Both the position numbers and the translations under genes were made by a program. Of a stretch of 64,000 nucleotides of DNA, positions 38,849 to 50,275 are shown piece after piece; within the stretch, counting starts at the first letter, position 1; each line of letters begins with the position of its first letter. The DNA is from Stereum hirsutum FP-91666 SS1 (taxonomy: Eukaryota; Basidiomycota; Agaricomycetes; Russulales; Stereaceae), in NCBI RefSeq assembly GCF_000264905.1, contig NW_006763142.1:918597-982596 (forward strand). Direction: 5' to 3'. A model generated the notes under the pieces. That model saw only the letters and a program-made list of their open reading frames with translations. It had not been told where the DNA came from and ran no database searches.

Positions 38849-40364
38849 GGTCGAAGGCGGGGAGGGGGCGAAAATTCGATGGGGACGAAACCAGTCATTT
38901 TGTTTCGTCTATAAAGTTACAGCACACCCTGACCGTGGGAATCGGACCTCTACAAACCAGCGTCTAGCAGCATCCAGCCTACGAACGTGGCGCGGAAGCG
39001 CTCACCGCATCCCACCATGTCCTGCTCGATGGGGTATATTTCTAAACGTCGTCCGTCAGCATGATCCTCTGTTTGCTCAGCAACTTGTGTCTCAAAAAGA
39101 GCACTATTCCGTCCGGTCGTCTGCTTTTTCATTCCAGTGTTCTGCCCTCCTCGATCCAAGGCTACATACTCTGCTCACGACAACCCGTCGTGTCCTCCGA
39201 GTCTCTGTGCTTTCTGCCGTTCAGTCCGGACCTTTGTAACTCAGTGCACTTCCGGTACTTGCGGTATATCTTTGATCATCCCCATCGAATCTCACAGTCG
39301 GACGGTTTGTCTGCATTCGCTATGAAGAGAGCCAATGATTGGTTGTTGAGCGAGGCGCCACCGGTGCTGCCTCCATAATCCTGTTGATGCTGATGCACTG
39401 CTTTACATCCATCTATTCGTAAGGCCATCGAAGACAACGGTGTCAGCATAAGTGGCTCTTTATACACCGTCGCATTGCAGGCTACCGTATCCCGAGGTCC
39501 ATGGCCCAATCCCTGGCTCGGGAAACGAGAATAACCAGTTGAACGTTCGTTTCTATACCGCTGCAGCCGCTATTTGTTAGAGGGACACTGGTTTACTCTC
39601 CAGCGGTTGAACCTGTTTACTCACACCCTTTCCGTATAGTCAAACCGCTCCGTGGTCAAACCGTTCATAGGCCGTATGTTCGTCTCAGCGAAAGGCAGTC
39701 CCTTGGGCCTTCGGCCTAACTTGCTCAATATTGTCAGGTCTAAACAGGGGTCAGGCCTGGCATAGTGGTATACTCGTGGTCATATCGCAGGCCTATTGTG
39801 TCTATTGCCACCAGTGACCAAATTCTCGTTCACTTCCAGTTGGCCTTGAAATTATCAAACAGACCCGAGCGCAGCTCATCCTGAAATTTGCGCCCCTTTG
39901 TGGTAGTTGTTAGTCTCGGGCTGCCATCAAGGTTCAGGACGAATGATTGAGTATACGCACAGACCGGTTGATAGGGTTCGAAAGGGAGTCCATCGCACTA
40001 CCCTGAGGCGAACTGAATCTGCTTCGCACGCGTATACTTCTCGCAGCTCACTTCCATCCAGTTTGCCTATGGAACTCATGAAATGGGCCACAAGCTGACT
40101 TCGCGCGATGGCTCTTGTGGTTTTTCTTGTTCACAAACCACCTGTAGATTGGAGACTTGAGGATGGGCCTCGCGTGTTGATGTTAGTAACAAGATACCTG
40201 AGCACCGCGAAACCCTCACCTTTGATCTCGGTGAAAAAGGTCAGTCGCGGTATTCCGATTGCCGTGCGATACCAGTTCTAACGTACTCTAAACAATCGTT
40301 CGGCCTCAGTCAAATAGCCCGTATTCGCTCTGACCTGCAGACCTGCACAACTCCCATCACCAGG
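38849..40364. other. Divergent intergenic region
   Basis: It separates the AROM start (minus) from the O-methyltransferase start (plus). Only short unsupported frames are present. A small GGGCCTTCGGCC hairpin lies near 39708, and a TCAAACCG motif is repeated near 39638-39664. Confidence 0.45.
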
Positions 40365-42244
40365 ATGACTCCTAGGACCTCACCCCTTCTCTCGCTCGCC
40401 GAAATCATCTCCTCTGGCGTCCGTACCCTAGAAGCTGCGTACGCTAAGGAGGGTGTTCCCTACCCATTGCTCGATGATCCCTTCAAGCCAGGCCCACTCG
40501 GCTTGGACGCCGACCCAGCCCTTCAACAGACCAGTCGTCTCATCGTCGCCGCCGCTTACCAGATCATCGCGAGTGTCCGTCATCCGATGGAGACTGTTAT
40601 GGACTTTGCGCCCGCGCAGTACATGTCGTCTACCCTCGGGACGGTCGTAGAAGCTCACGTTCCGGACGTGTTGAAGGACGTTGGAAGTCAGGTACGTACT
40701 TTTTCTCCTGTTGATTTTTTTATGCTCATGTTACGGACGATTACTTAGGGTCTTCATGCTCGTGAGATCGCCGCCTACTCTGGGGCGGAGCCAAGCATGA
40801 TGGGTCAGTATGCTCTCCGGAAATTCGCAGAATGTGGTCTCATGTTGAGTGTGTCTTCGCTACAGCACGGGTTCTTCGCTACCTCGCCACCCGACACGTC
40901 TTCCAAGAAGTGACACCCAACGTTTTCGCAAACAACCGAGTCTCTTCTATACTCGTCAAATCCCGTAGCATCAAGGAAATACAGGCCAAGTAAGCTCTCC
41001 ACCGTAAAGAAGCTTTATAGACTTACTCACCGATGTCTTGAAGTCCAGCGACACAATACGAAGGATCTACCGGCGCGGCAATCGTGGGCCATTTGTACGC
41101 CCTCGTAATCATACTGGACTATCGAGAACCCGACTGACATTGCTGTTCTATACTTCCGATCCCAAAGCACTAACGAGGGTCTCAAGAGCTCGACCGCCAT
41201 GTCCGAGTACGTGCGCGAAGGCTACAAGACAGCCGGGGCGCCTTTCAACATCGCTTACAGCACCGACAAGATCATATGGGACTATTTCGACGGTCCTGGA
41301 AACCAATTCGTTCATGATCGATGGACGGCGGCGATGAAGAGCGGAGGAGATCGCTTTCCTCCCGAAATATTCGCATCAGGTGCGTCGTTTCTAGGTTAAG
41401 GTGCATAAGCATTTCTTGATGCATAGGCGACAGTGTTCGACTGGGGTAAACTCCCTGACGACAGCGTGGTAGTGGATGTGGGAGGGAATGTGGGCACTGT
41501 GACTAGAACGATCATGAAGGCACACCCTCGACTCCGCTACGTCGTCCAGGACCTCGACAAGACTATTGTGGATGCCAAAGGGGTCAGTGTCCAACGTGTA
41601 AATGCCCTGTTCCTTGCATTGACTTTGCTCGTGCTTCTTAGTACTGGCAAGAGGAGGACCCTGAAGCACTCGCAAGCGGCCGTGTAATGCTCCAAGGTTT
41701 GTGTTTACACTATTCGCCTCTTCGATACTTGCTTCATCCAATTTTCTATATAGCGCACGACTTCTTCCAACCTCAACCAGTGAAAGACGCAGCCGTATTT
41801 TTCATGCGTGTCGTCCTCCACGACTGGCCCACCACGAGCTGTCGCGCCATCATGCAGAACCTTCGTTCCGCCGCCTCTCCCTCCACCAAACTCATACTCT
41901 ACGAATCGACCATGCCTTATGCCTGTGAGGCCCCCAGTGGCTTTACGGATGACAAACAAGCTCCACCTCGTCCTCCGTATCCTCTTCTTCCCAACCTTGG
42001 CTCAGCGATGGGGAACTTTCTTACCATGGTGGACATGCAGGTTCGTTTCCTCTCATGCCTCCTCCGACGTGGTCGACGTCGACGGGGTACTTATTATGTT
42101 CCTTTGTCTCTGTAGATGTTGGCGCTCATGAATGGTCAAGAGCGAACTATCGAAGATTTTCGCGCGCTGGGTGATGCTACCGGTTGGAAGCTGGATGCCA
42201 TCACCCCCGGGATGCTTTCGACCTATGTGTTCTCCACGGCTTGA
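40365..42244 (+). CDS. COMT-type SAM-dependent O-methyltransferase
   Basis: About eight exons encode roughly 470 residues. The N-terminus (residues 1-170) is the helical dimerisation domain (SLAEIISSGVRTLEAAY, LHAREIAAYSGAEPSM, ARVLRYLATRHVFQEV). The catalytic part has SAM motif I VVVDVGGNVGTVT, then RYVVQDLDKTIVDAK, ARVMLQ-type strand and HDFFQPQP, and MRVVLHDWPTTSCRAIMQN, which contains the His-Asp of the family's general base. KLILYESTMPYAC and TMVDMQMLALMNGQERT follow, ending with TPGMLSTYVFSTA. Such enzymes methylate hydroxyls on small aromatic or polyketide molecules. No other biosynthetic genes sit next to it, so the substrate is unknown. The start is the Met 40 nt after a C-rich leader. 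Confidence 0.88.
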
Positions 42245-42363
42245 AAGAGGGGATCATTGAAGTTGTTGTTCCTCTCATCTCCTCGCTATTCATGTCTCCT
42301 CCCTCTGCTCTTGCTCACCTAGCTACGTCCAACGCTTGACACGAATTATTATTCTCTTATCAA

Positions 42364-42470
42364 GCCCGCCTAGCTCAATCGGTAGAGCGTCAGACTCTTA
42401 CGTTCTCCCTGGCGGGTTGATTGTCAGTTGCACAATCTGAAGGCTGTGGGTTCGACCCCCACGGTGGGCT
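42364..42470 (+). tRNA. tRNA-Lys(CTT) with a 34-nt intron
   Basis: The acceptor stem GCCCGCC/GGTGGGC pairs over seven positions. The D arm (AGCTCAATCGGTAGAGC), anticodon loop CTCTTAA with anticodon CTT, and T arm (GTGGGTTCGACCCCCAC) are standard. The intron at 42401-42434 lies between positions 37 and 38, the canonical eukaryotic site. The mature tRNA is 73 nt before CCA. Confidence 0.95.
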
Positions 42471-43497
42471 AGTCCCAATGGTGTATCGTCTTTTTTCCCC
42501 TGATCCTAGCTGGAGGAAAGCAAGAAAATTTTATTCAGGAGGACTGGCTGAAATTACACCCGAAATGACACCGGTTCATTTTTTTATCCGTCCTCCGCTG
42601 GAAGGATTACCATATGGTAAGGCCAGCCAACCCAACTGATGGTTTGTCTGACGATCCACAAAATGCGGAGGATGGGGGGACGAGAGCAACGGTATGGTCC
42701 ACGTCAAAGGCCCTGGCGGTTAGAACTTCACCGGGAGATGCCGAAATCATTCTACGCCACAATTGTTTCATCGCATTGGTGGCGCTGGTTGGCATGCATA
42801 TGCATGCCAGCCGATTGAACCGCCTGGTTTGAGATCGAATGCTGCTTGGACCGTCCAGGAAAGGGTATTCAACTAAGGACAGCCCGCGAGTAAATGCCAT
42901 CGTGAGCGAGGCCGCTGAAGTCAATACTGTGGCGCCCTCAAGGCATTGAACTCTGCTGTTTCGTCTCAATGGTGTGGATTTCGCTCCCAACATGCGAGGA
43001 CCCAATAGAACATCAGGGTACTCAAAGCTTCAGCCAAGCCAAGATTGATGCGACTGGCGCAATTTCGCCATTGATGACATTAACGATATATCGAGACGGA
43101 CACTCACAAAACAAAACAAGGACGACGAACGAACAGACAGCCATTTGGTGCGAGAGAATAAACAAGCGTGACACGATGGAAAGCAAGATATGCACGGCGA
43201 CTGGAAAATGGTGATGACGACGGAAGTGAGATGAAAGGAATAAAGCGAGAATTGAGCCCGTATCACGGTTCATGTACAATGAGAAGGTATCTCTATGGGA
43301 CAAGGGGGCGCGTCAGATGAGGTGATGACATTGGTGGCCTGGACGGTGTGAACGAGTTCTGGGTGGGATGGGGAGTGTGGAGCAAATAAGGATGATGGAC
43401 GGAAGTGGAAGATGTAGGAACAGAAAGAAGAGCACGATGCGATGCGATAAGTCAGTATGCGACAGAATATGAGACGGCGCAGGCGGGCGTGGTGCGT
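42471..43497. other. Intergenic region, no gene seen
   Basis: It holds the 3' flanks of the tRNA and of the RCC1 gene. The open frames on both strands are short and lack domains. Confidence 0.45.
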
Positions 43498-45919
43498 TTA
43501 CTCCAAAGGTTCTTCTCTCGGAACACCACTGCACAACAATGATCATCAGCAAAGCTCGTTGGATGAAAATGAAGGAAACCACATACAGGAGCATGACGTG
43601 TTGACCGCCCGCACTAGCCCCGACAACTTTCCAGGTCTTCAACGCCGTATTGTGCACCCTCGTCGGCAGATGTGCCTCTTCCGTCTTTGGACCCAATCCC
43701 AACTGATTCGACACTCCCTCACCCCACGAGTACAAAATACCACTCTCGTCCCATGCCAAATTGTACCTCGAGCCGCTGGAGATACCGACGATCTTCGTGC
43801 TCGAGAAGCCCTCCTTATACGAGGGCAATTCTGGCGTAGGCTCGTCCTCGGTAGGCGGAGGCGGGAAGGCGATCCTAACAGGCTCGGGGACTCGGGCGTC
43901 GGGAACGATACGTTCCTTCTTGTCGTCCTCTGCAAGCTCTTCCTCAGTCAGCTCCTGACCAGCCTCCTTGGCTTTCTGAATCTTCTCTTCCTTGGCCTTC
44001 TCCCTCTCCTTCAACTCCTCCTGGAAAGCCTCGTCGATAATGACCATGGCAGGATGATCAGGCGCCAGCCCCAACCGCCCAGCGTCTGCCCTTCCGCAAC
44101 CCCAAACTTCTCCGTTGTCCAAAAGGAAAATGGTGTGGTGCTCGCCCCTCCCAATCTGGATGACCCTCGCACCATCGTGCTTCGCCGGGTTCAGTGCCTC
44201 TACTTCCGTCGGGGCCGTGACATGGCTCTGGTTTCCGCCCTTCGCATTGCTGACTCCGCACTGCCTCATCTGGTTAAGCCCCCAAGCATAGACGACACCC
44301 TTCTTGTCTACGGCAAACGAATGATGGTGTCCTGCGGCGACGAGGACTATGTCCTTGAGCGGAAGGGGTTCAGGCCGGAGGCCATTCGCCTTGCGGCGCT
44401 CCATGATCTTGCGTCCGAGCTGGAAGTTGACGCCATTGCCCCAGGTGTAGACAGTCCCGAAGGTAGTGAGAGCGAGCACATGGTCTTCTCCGCAGGCAAC
44501 GCTGCAGATTTGAGACTTGGAGAAGGCAGGGAGGGCGGTAGGTTCGAGAACTTTCATAGCGTGCTCACGGATGCCGTCAAAACCGAGAATGCCGTCGGAC
44601 TATAGGATAAATCGAGGCCATCAGCAGGGCCCATCGCGAAGCAAGAACGTGAGGATACTTACGCTGAATGAGCCCCATGCGCGAAGCTCGCCCTTGTCGC
44701 TAAGTGCGATACTGCAGCTGTCGGACGCGGCGATGAAAGTGGTACGGAAGCCATCGAGGCCTTCCACGAGATCGAATTCGGCTTCGAGCTCGGCGTTGTC
44801 TTTTCCAGGAATGCCTTGCGTCTTACGGCCGAGGGCCATGGAGTCGTTGACACCACAAGATCGGATCTGTTGATGCAAAATGAACGTCAGACAAATGGTA
44901 CGGCCACAGAACAAGTCAAGAGGTGGGTGGCCGCCGGCCTCATCTAGCTCCTAAGCGCTAAGGCCAGCTATAACTCGCTTAAGAGCATGAGGGTGATGTG
45001 GCACCGTTGACAGGATGTTGAATAACATTTGTATAAGGTCTGGCCTTGAGAGAACATCACTTTATCGCAGTGAAAGTGTTGGTCGGGTGGCGATGCGCCG
45101 AACGGATAGGAAGAGCCTGCCAAACGTGGACGAGACACGCCTACATGGATATTCGCAAGTCTCTCACATGCGACATAATGATCCACAACGATGGCAAAAC
45201 ACGAGTGGTGAGACATCAAGGACAATAACGGCGTGACCCCCGACAACCGTGAACAAGGTCGATGTGGCGCGATGTGGCCCAAACGCGAACAATGTGCAGA
45301 GGAAATGGAACGCACCTTGCCGTTCGAATCTAAGACGAGCGAATGCATACCGCCAGCAGCCACCTTCTCGATGCCATTGGGGCCCATCGATCCGTTCTCC
45401 ACGAGGTTGTGGATGGTAGCGTGCAGCCTCGGCCTGCTGATGGTCCCCAGAGTGTCCATGCCCAGCCCGAACTGACCCGTGTCACCCGTGCCAACAACGA
45501 GGAGACTACGGGGCTTCTCAGACTCATCCTGGGGTACAGGAAGGGGGAGGGCGTTCACGGGTTCTGGTAGAGTGCGAGAACGCTTGAGAGACGAAGTGCG
45601 CGTCGTCGAGGCGGTGGGCCCTTGCTTGCGCTTTCGGCTACCGGTAGTAGCAGTGGTGACGACTGTCGCGGTGGATGCAAAAGATTTGTCGTCAGACTTC
45701 TTGGAGAGTGATGCCTTTGAGGCAGACTTTGTCACAGCTTTCCGTGTCGAAGCTTGAGCAAGGTCTACTATCAGTATGTGTGAGTGTCCCAGTCCAAACA
45801 TGCAACGTACTGCGTGGTGCTGGCGCTATATTTTCTTCAGAGCTGGTGTTTGTAGGTACTGTGACTGTTGAAGAGGTGTTGGTTGTGGCTTTACGCCTTG
45901 AGCTAGTTCTGGGAGGCAT
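43498..45919 (-). CDS. RCC1-type Ran guanine-nucleotide exchange factor
   Basis: The product is a seven-bladed RCC1 propeller protein, the chromatin-bound exchange factor for Ran in nuclear transport and spindle assembly. The N-terminus is basic and Ser/Thr-rich (MPPRTSSRRKATT, KKSDD, RKRKQGP), with likely nuclear localisation signals. RCC1 repeats are evident: VVGTGDTGQFGLGMDTLG, VAAGGMHSLVLDSNG, SCGVNDSMALGR, GELRAWGSFS, VACGEDHVLALTTFGTVYTW, VAAGHHHSFAVDKKGVVYAW, IGRGEHHTIFLLDNGEVWGC, SSGSRYNLAWDESGILYSWG, then GGQHVMLLGVPREEPLE at the end. The last junction (GTATGT...TTGTGCAG) was chosen because it completes the final blade and gives the stop at 43498. One blade carries a charged insertion of about 65 residues (KEREKAKEEKIQKAKE to PPPPTEDE). 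Confidence 0.92.
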
Positions 45920-46589
45920 AGCTAGTGAGATGGGATGGTGGTGGTTGAGAGGAAAGCTGGGGGGTCACTGCGTCGCTCGAATAAACACTTCCGTTCCGGG
46001 TCATTACTGTCCCATGACCCATCACGTGACCCATCAAACGAACCCAAGGCGCGTTATTTTGGCAGTGTTTGTTCCTTCTCCACGGGCCGTCCCAATCTCC
46101 CGGCTTGCCCGTTTCAAGTTGTATTGTCGTTTATGATCTTTTTGTTTCTACATCGAATGTCTTTTCATCTACGCAGAAGAGGACTCGTCACACAATCTGA
46201 TATTTCAGGCCTATCTCTTTCCCGCCACCAACAAGAGATCCTCCCTAGTAACTTACCTACACTTTGTTCATGGCACTGTGACTCAACGGAACTTCAACAA
46301 ACATGCCATCAAGAATCGTCAGGGAATCATAGTAGTAGGGTAAGATATCGATCGGCATACATGGGACCGTATGACAACAAGTAATTATTACTGCAGTGCC
46401 AGGCTCAGCGACAGACTATAATCTCATACGAACAGACGGAGAAGGGTCTGAGATCGTGTGCAAAGCATTCATACACTGTTGAAGGGAGCCAGTAGCAGAA
46501 GCCCTCGAGTGGTCAATATCCCGATAAAAGCTTCAATCCTAGTCCACTCGAAACTAGTTAGTCGTCCGGAGAGTAAGTTGGAGCGATAT
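45920..46589. other. Intergenic region, no gene seen
   Basis: It contains the RCC1 promoter side and the 3' flank of the next minus-strand gene. Two short runs of GTCCCATGACCCATCACGTG-like sequence near 46008 include a CACGTG-type E-box (ATCACGTGAC). Confidence 0.4.
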
Positions 46590-48195
46590 CTAGACGCTTA
46601 CCTGCCTGCCGAAGTACGATAACAGAGGACGAATATCTTCAAGTACGACCTCTGCATACCGATATCCCTCTTTCCAGTTCGAGACGTCGTTGGGCGGAAG
46701 AGCTATTCCATCTGCATCCTCGTCCACGGGAAGATCAACCGACTCGCCAGAGTTATATTCCGAGCCTTGACCTGAGTCGTCCTCGAAAGAAGAGTATCTC
46801 TCGCTCGCATCGTCGTCATCGGAAGGTTCGTAGTCTGGATCCTCATCCGTGTCGACATCGTAGTAGAGACTCGGATCCTGCCATGAAATACAACAGTTCG
46901 TTTGTACCACATCAACAGAGTCGGGGAGTGTCACAAGGCGTATCTCATCGTGTTGCATCTGATCGTCCGGGGGAAGTAGGAGTGGGAGATCAAGGAACAG
47001 AGCGAGAGAGTGGTCTAACAACCTAAAACCTCGGAATGAGGGTAAAGCTGTACAGAAAAGTGCAGTATTATCAGAAGTTACCCGAGACGGATCAATCGGC
47101 GCATCCCAAAGGTCGATCCACCTGAGTTTCGGATGAGAAGATATCTGGAGATCGCATGATCCGGAGAGAGTGCAAACGAAGTGCTCTAATTCGGGACAGG
47201 CCTCTACTAGAGGCTCATAGTTGATTTCGTTCTTTGGGAAATGCATATGTAAGTATCGCAGTCTGGTCCCAAACTGTTGCACCACCTCTAGAAGATAGCC
47301 CGCGAGTAAAGTAGGATTCACATGCACTGGGAAGTGGTTGGCGCAAATCGTGAGGCGATGAAGGTCTGGTGCATCTACGCACTTGCTAACATTGATCAAC
47401 GATCGAGCGCTCCACCGCATGCGCCCGTCCGGATTGTCACCTAGATGCGAAGGATGTCGAGGAGACTTGACGACGAATACGAGGGTTTGTAGTTGTGAAA
47501 TATTAGAGTCTTACGACTGGGAGCATGAAATTCGATATTCGGGACCGCCAATGTGAGAACTACGAGGGTGTTGATCGACATCATCATCGGAAGGGGAATA
47601 CAGGCAGCCTGCGTGAGGTCAAGATGGAATTTCTTCAACGTCTTTGAAGACGCCACACGCTCAAGTGTCGGGATAAAGCATTCGAACCCATGGACGGACG
47701 GCCAATCCCATGGCCCCTTGAGGGTCACTTGTACGTCCTCGAGTCGTGGGCACATGCGCAAGATCTCATTCATGCAGAGCGATACCTTGCGTTCGAGACT
47801 CGTAGCTATTGAAGGACAAAACACCAAGCTGCGAACGAGGGGACCGAGAGGCCTGCGGTTGGACTCGGAGGGAATGAGGTCGGAGCGAAGAGCCAAGAGG
47901 AAGGGATAGACTTGGGACACACAGTCAAGGACAACATCTTGGTATAGATGTTTTTGACCGATGCCGTTCCATAGGCGGCATACAGTCGTGATGACCCTAG
48001 CTGTGCGAATGTAGCGACGAGAGGCTGGTGGCGCAAGCCCCCAGCCATAGGTAGGATTGAGAACAATGGCAGGATCCCGATGAGCTACTGCAATTGTGAA
48101 GATCGAATCCCATATCTCGAACGGAAGAGCGAGGCTCTGTGCATGGGAGTTATGATTCAGCGACGACGCTCATGAGTTTACAGGTTACTCACCAT
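46590..48195 (-). CDS. F-box-like protein with acidic insert
   Basis: An AG acceptor before 48136 opens an exon reading SLALPFEIWDSIFTIAVAHRD, then YGWGLAPPASRRY, VCRLWNGIGQKHLYQDVVLD and LIPSESNRRPLGPLVRSLVF, a basidiomycete F-box arrangement followed by leucine-rich strands (CPRLEDVQVTLKG, TLKKFHLDLT). The second large exon has LHRLTICANHFPVH, FGTRLRYLHMHFPKNE and KLRWIDLWDAP, then a strongly acidic stretch (DVDTDEDPDYEPSDDDDASE). The only start in phase is the ATG at 48195 directly before a GTGAGT donor, so exon 1 would contribute just the start codon. Near 47420-47500 the two main reading frames differ, and I could not find a clean GT/AG junction; a missed intron or a frameshift is possible. 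Confidence 0.65.
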
Positions 48196-48469
48196 GACCG
48201 ATCCTTTACTTGAGGGTCTCGAGGCCGGACCAAGATGGACCGTGACTATGAACGCAGACGGAGTCGAAATATAGCGAAGGAAAGGGCAAAGGGTTCCCGC
48301 GTCACAGAATATAAGGAAAAGCCGCACAATGGAGCCTGTCTCAACACAGTGCGGCTTGTGTGTACAAGTACAAAGGAAAAACAACGGTGTACGTACGTTC
48401 TAGGACCACAATCGATGCTTTTATGCCGGAGTTGGGTGGAAAAACTCGTGGGGGCCAGAGAGCAAAAGA

Positions 48470-48543
48470 TGATTCGACCCAGGCTCGAACTGAGGACCTT
48501 CTGTGTGTTAGACAGATGCGATAACCAACTACGCCATCGAACC
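48470..48543 (-). tRNA. tRNA-Val(AAC)
   Basis: Read on the minus strand, the 74-nt gene starts GGTTCGATGGCGTAGTTGG. The anticodon loop is CTAACAC with anticodon AAC, the T loop is TTCGAGC, and the acceptor strand TCGAATC pairs with GGTTCGA (one G-T), with discriminator A. There is no intron. Confidence 0.95.
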
Positions 48544-48677
48544 ATACGTATGTGCCCCTTGGAGTAAATGTAACGTGTTCGGCTGCACCCTTCCAGGCGA
48601 AACTCGGAAACGCCTGTTGAAGTCGACGTGAAGCTTGAACATCCCCGCTCATCTTGGTCTTCAGCTCTTCTCCAACA

Positions 48678-50275
48678 ATGCGGGACCAAAATATTTACAG
48701 TCTCGCAAGGGCTCTTCCCCGGATGGTAAGTCTTTGAATAGATCCAGCTGTGCATTTTTCTGATGCATATCATGGATTCTTTTGTAGAGCTGGGACCGAC
48801 GCAATCTGTTCAACCTTTGGCGACGTTCTCAAGGCCGCCTTCAAAAAGATGCCGTATTCACAGACACTAACAAGACCCTCTACCAACAACGATGGTTGTC
48901 CAAAAAGCTTGTCCGAGCTTATCACGGCGACTACATTCCCGAAAAAATCTTCAAACGGTGGTACCTACCACAACTTCTTCCTGACGTCCGGCCACGAAAA
49001 CCTTCCGGCAGTTCGCCACAAGCTATCGACCTTAGCAAGTGGGCCAATCAGGAGGAACACGTTAGTAGGGAGTTGAAGAAGAGGGAGAGAGCGGCAGAGT
49101 TGAGTGCGGTTGGGAAGAAGGGGTTGGCACCGGTTGGGAGTTTGATGTTCATGGAGGTGGAGAGGCGGATAGACGTGGTCGTGTTTCGATGTTGTTTTGC
49201 GCATAGCATCTATGAGGCAAGGAGGCTGGTCATCCATGGCAGGGTACTGCTCAACGGCAAAGTGGTGCGTGTTTTTCCATTGCCCTCAACCAGAGTTCGG
49301 CAGAGGCGTTGCCTGGTCCTCGTATGCATAGCATGCTGTTGTCTACTCTGGTGGCATACTGTATCTTTAGACCGTCGTTTGGTTTTGGTACGCCGAACAT
49401 ACTACCCTCTAAGAGGTGAATCTCCGTATCACCAAGAGGATATAGCCGTCGTTTCTGGCATGCCACGACTCGCGTTCTATATCTGTTCACCCAAAGGTTT
49501 TGTATTCCCTTCAATGATCATAACGCGTCGCAAAACGCGTAAAGACATCCTCGCTAGCCCATGCCGAACTCAGTGCCTCTCCTTTCCACGAATCTATCGC
49601 TAATCATCGACCCTACAGCACCAAAATGCCAACACCCGACTCGCCCCAGGCGACATGATCACCGTCGACCCAAAAGCAGTCCGCTTCATCCAGCCTAAAT
49701 ACGTCTACGAATCCGAAGCAGCCCAAAAGGCAGCCGATCGAGCCCATTGGGATGAAGTAGAGGAAGAGCTCAAAGCGAAGAAGGCCGAGCGTGACGCTCT
49801 GCGTGCACCTCTCGACGAGAATGGCACCTCTTCTCTCGCTCGCGACTACCCCGAAGCCTCCACCACCGACTCCACCTCAGAAGCAACATCTGCGGACTCC
49901 GAATCCTCGTCCGAATCAGACGTCGAGCCTTCAGAATCGAAATCGCAAACTCCTACAGAATTCAAATTCAAATCCCACAAGGGGCTCACCCCATTCAAAC
50001 TCCCACCCTACGCCTCGCCTTTCATCTTCATCCCAGCCTACATCGAACCCTCTTTCAAAACGTGCTCCGCCATCTACCTGCGTCATCCTACCGCACGTCC
50101 CGGATACTCCGAGATTCCGACGCCCTACCATGCGGATGGGGAGATCGTCAGACTGGCTTGGGAGTGGTATACGAGGGTGAGACCGAGGATGCGGAGTAGG
50201 AGTCAGTTGGCAAGGATGCCGGAGAATAGGAGAGTCATTGGAAGGGACGAGAAGACGGCCGTGGGGACGTTCTGA
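48678..50275 (+). CDS. Mitochondrial small-subunit ribosomal protein uS4m
   Basis: Exons 48678-48725, 48788-49264 and 49619-50275 join in phase. [16 protein letters not shown] leads into [16 protein letters not shown], then [21 protein letters not shown]. The S4 RNA-binding domain is [20 protein letters not shown] through [13 protein letters not shown] / [18 protein letters not shown], with the intron inside the domain. The protein corresponds to yeast Nam9 and binds 15S rRNA in the mitochondrial small subunit. A Ser/Glu-rich, probably disordered segment ([19 protein letters not shown]) separates the S4 domain from a conserved mitochondrial C-terminal extension ([36 protein letters not shown]). 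Intron 2, at 354 nt, is longer than average. Confidence 0.92.

Noticed and set aside
43457..44605. Plus-strand open frame of 382 codons
   Set aside because: It is antisense to the RCC1 gene, whose repeats are unambiguous on the minus strand.
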